Source of the DNA: Flavobacteriaceae bacterium
Lineage (GTDB): Bacteria; Bacteroidota; Bacteroidia; Flavobacteriales; Flavobacteriaceae
Assembly (NCBI GenBank): GCA_004762155.1
Contig: SIHP01000005.1
Coordinates: forward strand, 1-64,000
Direction: 5' to 3'
Length of the DNA stretch: 64,000 nt
A program made the translations under genes and the position numbers. Shown here piece after piece: positions 25,501 to 32,280 of this stretch; within the stretch, counting starts at the first letter, position 1, and every line of letters starts with the position of its first letter. The notes below the pieces were generated by a model. The model worked only from the letters and a program-made list of their open reading frames with translations. It ran no database searches and was not told where the DNA came from.

Positions 25501-28374
25501 CTTAGCTACAGTAACTTCATCTTTAGTGTCATAATTACTATATAACTCATAGGTTTCTAAATCGATATAATAAGATTGAGCTTGTTTATAAATAGCTAAT
25601 TCTTCACCATTCAATGTGGCATCTTTTGCTTCGAAAACCTCATCTTCTATTTCAATTTGTTCTTCTGATGTTTGCCTTGTAACAAACAATTGAGGTGAGG
25701 AGCGATAAATAAAACTTTTTTCAAAATGATAAGGTACTGACTCCAAATCAATCTCATTTCCTACCGAAAAAGTAGTTATGATTGCTAATGGTACTTCACT
25801 TAAATTTAAGCTTTCATTAGCACTTAAAAAGTTATCACTTATATTATCTTCATCATTAACAATTGTAACCCCGTAACTTGTACTTGTTTTTTCTATTACA
25901 TACTGTAAAGGCGCCAACTCTCTTCTATATTCTCCTGAATCTTCATTCGTTGTTAGAATAACATCTCCTCCTTCATGGCTTAATTTTATGGTAGCAATAC
26001 CTATATTATTAATAGCACTTATTGCTACTTTTTCTTCATCAGTAGTCCCCTCATCAAACGGATAATAATAAACTCCATCACCACCAAAACCAATAGGTTT
26101 AGCTCCTTCTACGGAGCCTCCAACTACTTTACCCACTAGTGTAACTTTGGTTTCATCTAAAAAAGTAACCGATGATTCTTGGTGTTCAAAAAATTCAAAA
26201 TTTATTTTATGCTTCTTTGTAATAAAGGCTATTTCTTCATCCGTTAAGGCATTACCACTTACACGTTCTTCTTGCGCTAAAGCATCTTGGGTAAGCATTG
26301 GAAAACGACCTCCATATGTAAAGTTATGGTTCTCTTTTTTCACCTCTATATAATGATTTCCTATAGGAACTTCTATTTCAAAGTTTCCGTTTTCATCCGT
26401 AGTTACTGGCAAGCTCTCATCATCCAAAACAAGTTCTCCATCAATATATACATTTGCACCTTCTACTCCTATATTAGGCATATCTACAATTGTATTTATG
26501 GTATCTCCTGATTGGTAATCTCCTTTTTGATAGGTCTTACTACTTTCGTTTGTATCGGTTACTGTATATTCATTATACCCAGTCTCATTTACCTGTAAAA
26601 CATCTGGCACATTAATACTACCATCATTATTTTTAATTGGATCAAAAGTCCCTACTAAATCCATACGTGCTGTTCCTTTAAAAATAAACGAAGAAACATC
26701 TTCAAAATCTACTTGATTAACAACTTTAGCCCCATCACCTAAGAATATTGATGCTTGATTAGGACTAAACTGATGCACACCAAAAGATGGTGTAATATTG
26801 TATGATTCACCTGTACCTGCATAAGGTATAGACGCTATTATATAATTACCATTTTCATCGGTAACTCCTACAACTCCTAACTGGTTACTAGTAGGCCTAT
26901 CATCCGAGCTACTAGTCCATGCACTTTTATATAAAAAGGCTTCATTTTTATTAAAATCAAAACCTTTTGCAGATAAATCATAAGCATATGAACCATTCTG
27001 TTCGTCAATGCGCAAATACATTAACAAGTTCGACTCTGTACCACTTAAATAACGTTTAAAATCCTGACGAATTTCATCTGTACTTAAAACATCTTGCCAT
27101 AAACGAACTTCATCTATAATTCCATTTAATTTATCTGCAATAGCTATACTATTAAATGTAGCATCTGCAGGATACGTATAGTTAGAAACTGTAATTAATT
27201 CTGGAATTTTCCTTTCATCTTCATTATTTTTTTCTTCTTCTACTACTATTATTTCATCAATATATTCATCGCTTAACAACCGCCCATTTAAATACAACTT
27301 AGGGCTTTCATTTTCATTTAAAACAATTGAAAGATGTATAAAATTTTGAGAGATTTCTGAAATAGGATTTAAAATATCATCTCCCTTACCGTCTACATCC
27401 CCTGTTGGGTAAAACTTTTTTAAAGTAACTTTATGTAATTCACTGCTATTAGTAGCATTCCCTACAGTAAAATCAAGCGCTTTTTCATCTCCATCATCCA
27501 CTAAAGCTACTTTGGTATATACATAATCATTAGAAGCACTACCTGTAGCTGGTAATGTTTCTTGTAATTTTAACCACGTAAAGTTTGCTGTTTCGGGCAT
27601 ACGTAACCATGATTGAAAGGTTGCTTTGGCAGTAATCTCTTTATTCAAGTACTGAACTTCTAGCCTTCCTTCATCAGAAACTAAAACACTACTTCTTACA
27701 CTTATATCATCTCCTTGGGGTTCAGCCCTAACAATTACATCTTTCACAGGACTATCTCCAGAAAAACTGACATTACCTGTAACTACTGCTGTAGGGTTTC
27801 TATATCCTATACCTGTAATATAATTAGTGTACCTATTTGCTATTACAGAAACACCTTTAGCATATACCAAATATTCATATAGTAAAACCCCTTCTATAGC
27901 TGTATCAGAATATGTGTAAACATCATTACTTAAGGTTACGATTGGTTTACCAAAAGACTCATGCACTATGGTTGTTCCGTCGTTATCTAATTGAAAATAC
28001 TCAGCACTTACAGTCGCTGTATAAGGTCTTCTATAAATAAGTATATTTTCAATATCTTCTATATTTTCTCCAATAGACCAATCTAACTGAACTCTATCTC
28101 CATAATACCCTTTAGAAACCTCAAATCCAGCTTCATAAAAAGTAGACAATTTATACAAAACACCATAAGGAAAACCCAAATAAACATTTACATCTCCGCT
28201 ATACGAGTTAGGAGGCAATACTCCACCTACTTGCATTTGCATATGCACCCCCTTGGCTGTTGATGAATAATCTATCGCTGCATTTCCTAAAAAAGGGTGA
28301 TTTTCACTTTGTTCTTGCGCCGTGACAAAAAGAGTCATTAAACACATACATAAAACATGTAGTATTTTTTTCAT
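19540..28374 (-). CDS. Giant LamG-domain surface protein with T9SS sorting domain
   Basis: This 2944-residue protein has a signal peptide (cleavage near residue 19, FVTAQ). Seen in order: a carboxypeptidase-regulatory-like Ig segment near residue 195; a LamG-like jellyroll at about 240-460 (IIDEVRLWQD); another Ig-like segment at about 640-695; a Glu/Lys-rich predicted coiled coil at about 1210-1350; two more LamG-like domains at about 1850-2040 (IHDLRMWTKP) and 2040-2260 (LEEIRLWNTA); the domain shared with the two downstream proteins at about 2450-2560; two NEGWxW repeats at about 2565-2740; a shorter copy of the shared domain at about 2750-2855; and a type A sorting domain at about 2862-2944 (LQPNPFADNFIV, ARGVYLIKL). 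T9SS should display it on the surface. Binding of glycans or surfaces is plausible for LamG but not shown. Confidence 0.88.
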   Translation of the reverse strand: MKKILHVLCMCLMTLFVTAQEQSENHPFLGNAAIDYSSTAKGVHMQMQVGGVLPPNSYSGDVNVYLGFPYGVLYKLSTFYEAGFEVSKGYYGDRVQLDWSIGENIEDIENILIYRRPYTATVSAEYFQLDNDGTTIVHESFGKPIVTLSNDVYTYSDTAIEGVLLYEYLVYAKGVSVIANRYTNYITGIGYRNPTAVVTGNVSFSGDSPVKDVIVRAEPQGDDISVRSSVLVSDEGRLEVQYLNKEITAKATFQSWLRMPETANFTWLKLQETLPATGSASNDYVYTKVALVDDGDEKALDFTVGNATNSSELHKVTLKKFYPTGDVDGKGDDILNPISEISQNFIHLSIVLNENESPKLYLNGRLLSDEYIDEIIVVEEEKNNEDERKIPELITVSNYTYPADATFNSIAIADKLNGIIDEVRLWQDVLSTDEIRQDFKRYLSGTESNLLMYLRIDEQNGSYAYDLSAKGFDFNKNEAFLYKSAWTSSSDDRPTSNQLGVVGVTDENGNYIIASIPYAGTGESYNITPSFGVHQFSPNQASIFLGDGAKVVNQVDFEDVSSFIFKGTARMDLVGTFDPIKNNDGSINVPDVLQVNETGYNEYTVTDTNESSKTYQKGDYQSGDTINTIVDMPNIGVEGANVYIDGELVLDDESLPVTTDENGNFEIEVPIGNHYIEVKKENHNFTYGGRFPMLTQDALAQEERVSGNALTDEEIAFITKKHKINFEFFEHQESSVTFLDETKVTLVGKVVGGSVEGAKPIGFGGDGVYYYPFDEGTTDEEKVAISAINNIGIATIKLSHEGGDVILTTNEDSGEYRRELAPLQYVIEKTSTSYGVTIVNDEDNISDNFLSANESLNLSEVPLAIITTFSVGNEIDLESVPYHFEKSFIYRSSPQLFVTRQTSEEQIEIEDEVFEAKDATLNGEELAIYKQAQSYYIDLETYELYSNYDTKDEVTVAKVPVLDGEFIINNNLALEDSEGIVYDEDDKSKSIYTFRGGIPGIIAPFLKTLSINYRVNGIDTEAIGYNPGGLILGGKSDGSQTFVTAAPDVPAIILRDPPGTNSFASIEAGTSVSFTTESSFTNAAANSAGLTVSLGTDFKIGGGLLGPVIATDFTNDAETGVSLETSSTDGVSLTKTYTFNQVISTSAEPDYVGADGDLYIGNSKNYFYGSYDNIQINRNNFDEDNSVGIELLKLNSSGEKVPLFISKVKAFRFAEEASSTFFIYSQKHILETLIPELELIISNINNGVLTANEEGVLSLRHYEQQIELWRESILKNEYAKYESNENPEGFLAGLKLSIAKDKAKIETQIKIDELGGYDTDSDLTDALNDLEMLEEELLNRFSENISLDAGVGEFTKSFEIASVSSRASEYSFSADEEFTGVNGFELNGVGTSKFFTVAFNESSARSVGVEEEATSVISYTLMDNDDSNILSVNVINAFDGNGPIFTTIGGRTSCPYEDASNAYFLDEDSYTNIYKPYYEALDIYNTYLIKKDEYEQCKIASSSCSLSEPELVEAPSLPAIEEFEEDGEANGFTLNYATQKVEDPVISAEVTNITNVPEDGKAEFTLALENNGVGASEDTDFNLKVDTASNPYNVILNIADDGNIVNIPKGERVYYTITMEKSLEDQFKYEGIVLVLESLCDGDNPSDSIELSATFVPSCSSVTVSAPFDGWVVNNEDIYNDDGTVNTLKVELSEFRPDYSTFKKIDLQYRKTTSSSWNRLHTYYKAPFTSNEGEVVDYLAIAEENGEDKNSSIEDITISYDFDIAGLGLDDSEYEIRAISYCIDGTEYVSDVISGTIDLTKPQQFGTPSPADGILSAGDDLRLQFSEPINYNSAISKIEIVAETNQMPINHSVSVAFNGTGNNMTIEKTNVFTGDYSIEFWMHNKTIGDAIIMEQENGFSLTLAGGELVWTLGGETVKGVILQDDLFHHYTLTYDEGDGELRIYEDSTELKVVSVEEMNFTNSNTLTLGGSSFIGNIHDLRMWTKPISLAESVASLYEQYTGSERDLVGYWKMNEGRGAIANDLARFIHAVVNTGWDISPKTTSYEFNGNEYLELDLNDFSTYGGVKQIDDEMDVTLSFWVKTSSNTAAGLISNGRGTEDDVVQSSGKRNKWSVELDANGKLIFNNEGFSYELTENSIADDKWHHVAIVVRRTGALNTYLDNGLVSSHSVTNIGGVSGSKFWIGARGHINETGEETVDRNFTGKLEEIRLWNTARSLVQIERDSYTEIPSTTLGLVMYASMNSPEVVNVKGPAYFHALSDGTMISANTRLSSGVSNYSEDSPSLQPARELLSFDVSSVINGDEIIITPEVSDWAILENQTLDITVDHLFDDAENRQASPVTWTAYVSKKNIEWYVGDNKDLVEIEKVSGDSYEFEITVLNKGNVEERFEIKNIPDWLTLSESLGTLDPSNGVIITATVDKELSIGEYVEDLYLETDFGLDERLQLSLRVLNEAPDWSVSEPDYSKSMNIVGAIKINEQFSRDVYTKVGAFVNDEPRGEAYLTYDENYDSYFVYLSIYSNVSSGESVSFKIWDALNGKVLTSSIDAQLNVPFLQNDVLGSKSNSVIFSAGSFSEQTISLNEGWTWFSPYVEDANFTSIKTTFDGLTLESGDQIKSQKLFTQYENGDWYGSLLAIEAKSMYKIKLLNANTLTIGGQDVDETDINLTINEGWNWLPFPIHKSTKLEEAFSLYNPADGDVIKDQFSFAIYDEFSGWSGSLSYLTPNNGYMLKAGIVQVFNYPNSGTVAKYVTSFKDAYKENNVSFLKYNENMNIIAELVIDGDYTDVLVYDEKGTLRGTSPIVDIHGKKLSFITVYSDKEETLKFMTSINGELVDLHYSFVFENNKVMGDINNPVALGLKTLSSEEMSLGEVLLQPNPFADNFIVDTVLRSDEFIKIDIYSIIGNQIYQEVTSERKTTIDTSDFARGVYLIKLTTSSGKKIIKKIVKK

Positions 28375-28397
28375 TTTTATATGTTTTAGTTAAGAAC

Positions 28398-29276
28398 TTA
28401 TAGTTTTATAATGTAATTCACACCAAAGTTTACTGGACGTGATTCGTCACTTCCACTATCATCTGTTGAACCATCAATAGTAATTTCATGCGTATGAGCT
28501 CCATCTGTTGATGTATAAAGGTCACTTCCATTATTAACCCATTTTGTAGTAGAATTACCAAGACCATCTTGATATGATTTTGTACCCATACTAGTATTTA
28601 CAAAATGTCTATGCGCCCCATCATTATTTGTTTCCCCTGTTAAAGTTACATCATGGTTATGCTTTTTATTAGCGTCTTCTTGTGTTTCAAGTAAACTTGG
28701 CCCCACATATTTAGCATCTAAAGAACTAGTACCCGTACCTCTTAAAAACAAACCTTGTAAATCTGGTGTATTATTACCTATAAGTGCTATTAATTTTGTT
28801 GCTCCAGTTATAGCTGTTAATTCTTGCCCATTACAAAGCACCCAACCTCTTGGTGCTTCTGTCCCTGTAAAGGGCAAAATAGATCCCGTTGGCACACCAT
28901 TTCTTGCATAATGTGCATAAGGCGTGTATTGTAAGACTTGGTTATAAACTTCTATATCCTCTGAGTTATAGTTTATAGAAACTTTTAATTTTAAATTATC
29001 TATAGCGAAGTCTATATCATCAAAATTACTTGTCGCAACTGGAGTACCTGACCTAATAATGTGAGAAAACACTCCAAAATCATCTGTTTTAATAGCTTGT
29101 GTTTCTGCATAAAGTTCCGTGCCATCTTCTTCTGTAATACTAAATCTAAATGTTAAATAGGTAGCTACAATAGCAGAACTTGAATTATCTCTTGCAATAC
29201 CTTGTAAAGAAATCCCCTGTGCTAATGAAATTGTTGTGAGTAAAAAAAATGATAGTAGAAAATAATAATTTTTCAT
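28398..29276 (-). CDS. Secreted protein with phage tail collar domain
   Basis: The 292-residue protein has a signal peptide (cleavage near residue 20, SLAQ). Residues about 22-125 form the N-terminal domain common in secreted tail-fibre-like proteins of Bacteroidota (LQGIARD, then FRFSITEEDG and DDFGVFSHII). Residues about 130-190 are a tail collar domain (TGSILPFTG, APRGWVLCNGQEL, DLQGLFLRG). A His-rich region follows (KKHNHDV, GAHRHF, GAHTHEI), and the chain ends SRPVNFGVNYIIKL, the usual collar-protein end. It has no sorting domain. It is the first gene of the four-gene operon, 23 bases before the giant gene. No phage genes are nearby, so this is a cellular secreted protein rather than a prophage relic. 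Confidence 0.85.
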   Translation of the reverse strand: MKNYYFLLSFFLLTTISLAQGISLQGIARDNSSSAIVATYLTFRFSITEEDGTELYAETQAIKTDDFGVFSHIIRSGTPVATSNFDDIDFAIDNLKLKVSINYNSEDIEVYNQVLQYTPYAHYARNGVPTGSILPFTGTEAPRGWVLCNGQELTAITGATKLIALIGNNTPDLQGLFLRGTGTSSLDAKYVGPSLLETQEDANKKHNHDVTLTGETNNDGAHRHFVNTSMGTKSYQDGLGNSTTKWVNNGSDLYTSTDGAHTHEITIDGSTDDSGSDESRPVNFGVNYIIKL

Positions 29277-29577
29277 AATTTAAATTTTATATGTGTGTGG
29301 TATTACGCCTCTATAATGACAGAAGCATCTTTTGAAGTAAAACTACACAGAAACCCTATTCGAAAAACATATAGAAGCTAGACAAAAAGTCACAAATAGT
29401 ATTTTTTCAGTTACAAAACTCACCATTTGGTAAATAAATATTATTTTAACAATTAAAATACACTCTAAAAAAAACTCATCTACAAACGAATAAGTTTCAG
29501 TAACCATTTGTGTATTTAAAACAAACACATCAAAAATCTTTATAAAAGGATTACTTTTGATAAAAATTTTATATTAT
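29277..29577. other. Divergent intergenic region
   Basis: This 300-base region separates the secreted-protein operon from the plug-protein gene. It carries a clear -7 match for the rightward gene at 29552-29559. I found no TAnnTTTG match at a sensible distance for the leftward operon. A 61-codon open frame on the minus strand here looks like chance. Confidence 0.5.
29552..29559 (+). promoter_or_regulatory. -7 element for the plug-protein gene
   Basis: TACTTTTG fits TAnnTTTG exactly and lies 18 bases before the ATG at 29578, leaving a short leader. This position also argues against a TTG start at 29557, which would lie inside the promoter. Confidence 0.5.
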
Positions 29578-30798
29578 ATGCATAAAAAGACAATTGTATT
29601 TTTTTTATTTTTATTTATCTATCTAAGCATACAATCTCAGAATATTAAAACGGTACAACTTACACCTGTTAATAGCAATTCTTTTCAACCAATTGTTAAA
29701 CTTGGTAATGTTTTAGAATTATCTTTTGATGATTTGGATGCTGACAATAAAGAATACCAGTATGAGATTAAACACATGACGAAAGACTGGAAACCTAGTA
29801 ATTTAAGTCCAAACCAGTATATAAATGGATATGAAAAAGACTACATCATCAATACAACAAACTCTTTTAATACACTACAAGACTATACTCATTATACTAT
29901 AAGAATACCTAATGATAACACTAGAATTACAAAAAGTGGAAATTATTTAATTTCTATATATGATGAAGATGATGAAATTGTATTTACAAGACGTTGTATT
30001 TTTTACGAAAACCTAACCACTACAGGAGTTGCCGTATTTAGAAGCAGAGATTTAAAAACTAGTAATACACAACAAACTGTTCAACTCACTTTAGATCATT
30101 CTAGCTTTTCATTTACAAACGCAAACCAAGAAGTTAATGTAGCAATCTTTCAAAATAATGATTGGTCAACATTAATAAGTAACTTAAAACCGTTGTTTTT
30201 TAAACCAAATCAATTAATTTATAATTACACAGATAAAACAAATTTCTGGGGAAATAATGAATACTTAAATTTTGATACAAAAAGTATAAGAAATGCTAAT
30301 TTAAACATTTCTCATATAGAACAAAAAGATCTTTTCAATACATACCTCTATACTAATGAACCTAGAGCTACTAAATTATACTCTTACAATCCAGATATAA
30401 ATGGTGAATTTAAGATACGTTCTTTAGAGGCTGATGATGAAAATACAGAAGCTGACTATAGCTTAGTTCATTTTTCACTTGATGCTTCAAACATCAGTTC
30501 TGATAAAAACATTTTTGTTTATGGATCTTTTAATAACTACAAAACTTTTGAAGAAAACAAAATGACTTTTAATCCAACAAAAGACAAATATGAATGTGTT
30601 ATTCTTTTAAAACAGGGCTTTTATAATTATAGTTTCGCTACAGTAAACAAAGAATCTAAACCTAACCTTCATGAGATAAATGGTTCTTTTTACGAAACTG
30701 AAAATGAATACACTGCTATTGTATATTACAGTGGTATTGGTGAAATTTACGATAGAGTAATTGGCGTTGGAAAAGGCTTCTTTAATCAAAATAGGTAA
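29578..30798 (+). CDS. DUF5103 family protein, T9SS plug type
   Basis: From ATG at 29578 the protein is 406 residues with a signal peptide (hydrophobic stretch, cleavage near IQSQ at about residue 21). The body matches DUF5103: LSFDDLDADNKEYQYEIKHMTKDW near residue 45, a VFRSRDLKTSNTQQTV segment in the middle, and a C-terminal carbohydrate-binding-like fold with FVYGSFNNY. A member of this family in Flavobacterium johnsoniae was found as the plug of the SprA translocon. Whether this orthologue plugs SprA here is inferred. It diverges from an operon of presumed T9SS cargo, which makes a T9SS role attractive. Confidence 0.85.
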   Translation: MHKKTIVFFLFLFIYLSIQSQNIKTVQLTPVNSNSFQPIVKLGNVLELSFDDLDADNKEYQYEIKHMTKDWKPSNLSPNQYINGYEKDYIINTTNSFNTLQDYTHYTIRIPNDNTRITKSGNYLISIYDEDDEIVFTRRCIFYENLTTTGVAVFRSRDLKTSNTQQTVQLTLDHSSFSFTNANQEVNVAIFQNNDWSTLISNLKPLFFKPNQLIYNYTDKTNFWGNNEYLNFDTKSIRNANLNISHIEQKDLFNTYLYTNEPRATKLYSYNPDINGEFKIRSLEADDENTEADYSLVHFSLDASNISSDKNIFVYGSFNNYKTFEENKMTFNPTKDKYECVILLKQGFYNYSFATVNKESKPNLHEINGSFYETENEYTAIVYYSGIGEIYDRVIGVGKGFFNQNR

Positions 30799-30850
30799 TC
30801 TAATTTAGATTATTATTGCAATATTCAATAAAAAAAATTACATTTATTAA

Positions 30851-31237
30851 ATGTTCCAACAAATAACCAGAGATATAAAAATATCTGTAAAAACGAAATA
30901 CAATGGCATTGTTTCACATGGACAAACAACTTACCATGCTTTTAGTTATTTTATAACTATTACAAACAAATCAAAAGAAACTGTTCAATTATTAGAAAGA
31001 TACTGGAATATATACGATTCTTTAAATAACAGTGAATTCATTGAAGGAAAAGGAGTTGTAGGTCAAACACCTGTTCTTCATCCAAATTCTGAATATAACT
31101 ACACCTCAAATTGTTTTTTATCATCAACAGCAGGGTCGATGTCTGGAAACTACAAAATGATTAATTTAAATACCTCTGAAGAGTTTTTAGTTAACATACC
31201 TAATTTTCAACTTATCACTACTCCCACACTTAATTAA
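30851..31237 (+). CDS. apaG: ApaG family protein
   Basis: The 128-residue protein is a single ApaG domain, an Ig-like beta sandwich: VKTKYNGIVSHGQTTYHAFSYFITITN at the N-terminal side, then YWNIYDSLNNSEFIEGKGVVGQTP with the conserved GVVGxxP, and a C-terminal GSMSGNYKM. ApaG has been linked to cobalt and magnesium resistance in Salmonella, but the biochemical role is unclear and the name Co2+/Mg2+ efflux protein is weakly based. It is cytoplasmic. The next gene begins on the base after its stop, so they are co-translated. Confidence 0.95.
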   Translation: MFQQITRDIKISVKTKYNGIVSHGQTTYHAFSYFITITNKSKETVQLLERYWNIYDSLNNSEFIEGKGVVGQTPVLHPNSEYNYTSNCFLSSTAGSMSGNYKMINLNTSEEFLVNIPNFQLITTPTLN

Positions 31238-32206
31238 ATGAGCCCAAAAGAAGTAAGTTTAAAGCAACCTAATTGTTTAAATTGTGGATACCCATTCGAT
31301 GGACAAGAAAAATTTTGTGCAGAATGTGGTCAAAAAAACAAAGGGAAAAATCTAAAGTTAAAAGATTTTATGCGAGAAGTTTTTGCTGGCTTTTTATCTT
31401 GGGACGCTAAATTCTGGAGAACTTTACTTCCTCTTTTAACCAAACCTGGTAAAATCTCTAAAGATTACATAGAAGGTAAGAGAATTAGATTCACCAATCC
31501 GTTTCGTTTTTTCTTTATAATTTCTATTGTTTTTTTCTTTTTAGTTAAGTTAACTACCAATTACGAAAATGATCTTAACTTTAATAACAATAAAGGTAAC
31601 GTTAAAAAAGACAGTATTACTAATGCTACTATTTTTAAAAAAGACATTGGTAGTTATATAATGTTTCAAAAAAAACATCCAAAAATTAAAGCTGAAGCTG
31701 CTTTAGATAGCTTAAAAGAAGAAAACACTTTTAGTAATAGACTTTTTTATAAAAAAGCAAAAACAATAAATGAGCTTTCTGACAACACAGATGAGACAAT
31801 AATTAAGCTTATAAAGCTTGGTTTTTCCTATTTATCTTCTGCCTTTTTATTTCTTTTACCTGTCTTTGCGCTTTTTTTAAAGTTTGTATACATAAGAAGA
31901 AAACAAAACTACATGAATCACCTTATTTTTGTGTTTCATATTGCTACTTTCTTTTTTATATGTTTAGTATTTTTTCAACTTGTTACTTTAATTCCTTTTA
32001 TTGAAGAACTTTTTAAGAACAATGTTTTTAAAATAATAAAGTACATTATGATTTTTAGTGTTTATCCTTTTATTGCGATGAAGACATTTTATCAACAAAG
32101 CAACATTAAAACATTTTTAAAACTACTTTTAATAAGTTTCGTTTTTTCTTTAATGATAACTTTCGCTATTTCTTTAATTTTTATTTTTGCTTTCTTAATG
32201 ATGTAA
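31238..32206 (+). CDS. DUF3667 membrane protein with zinc ribbon
   Basis: The 322-residue protein has an N-terminal zinc ribbon with Cys13, Cys16, Cys27 and Cys30 (CLNCG and CAECG). It is followed by the DUF3667 core: FAGFLSWDAKFWRTLLPLL and the conserved GKISKDYIEGKRIRFTNPFRFF. Four or five hydrophobic helices follow, mainly at about 90-105 and 205-320. The function of the family is unknown; the protein is an inner-membrane one with its ribbon in the cytoplasm. The start is fixed by direct abutment to apaG. Confidence 0.9.
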   Translation: MSPKEVSLKQPNCLNCGYPFDGQEKFCAECGQKNKGKNLKLKDFMREVFAGFLSWDAKFWRTLLPLLTKPGKISKDYIEGKRIRFTNPFRFFFIISIVFFFLVKLTTNYENDLNFNNNKGNVKKDSITNATIFKKDIGSYIMFQKKHPKIKAEAALDSLKEENTFSNRLFYKKAKTINELSDNTDETIIKLIKLGFSYLSSAFLFLLPVFALFLKFVYIRRKQNYMNHLIFVFHIATFFFICLVFFQLVTLIPFIEELFKNNVFKIIKYIMIFSVYPFIAMKTFYQQSNIKTFLKLLLISFVFSLMITFAISLIFIFAFLMM

Positions 32207-32280
32207 CACCTTTTTAATTAACTTTTTTTTAAAATAAATTCAAATAAATAACCTTAAATATTTTTCTTTAATTAATAGTT

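Noticed and set aside
26147-26511. Two plus-strand frames inside the giant gene
   Set aside because: They are antisense to the 2944-codon frame and have no independent support.
28398-29276. Prophage tail module
   Set aside because: Only the collar domain is phage-like. The protein has a signal peptide and there are no capsid, terminase, portal or integrase genes anywhere in the window.
29343-29528. 61-codon frame on the minus strand between the secreted-protein operon and the plug gene
   Set aside because: It is mostly hydrophobic, with no ribosome-site-like sequence or recognisable family, and sits in the control region. It looks like chance.
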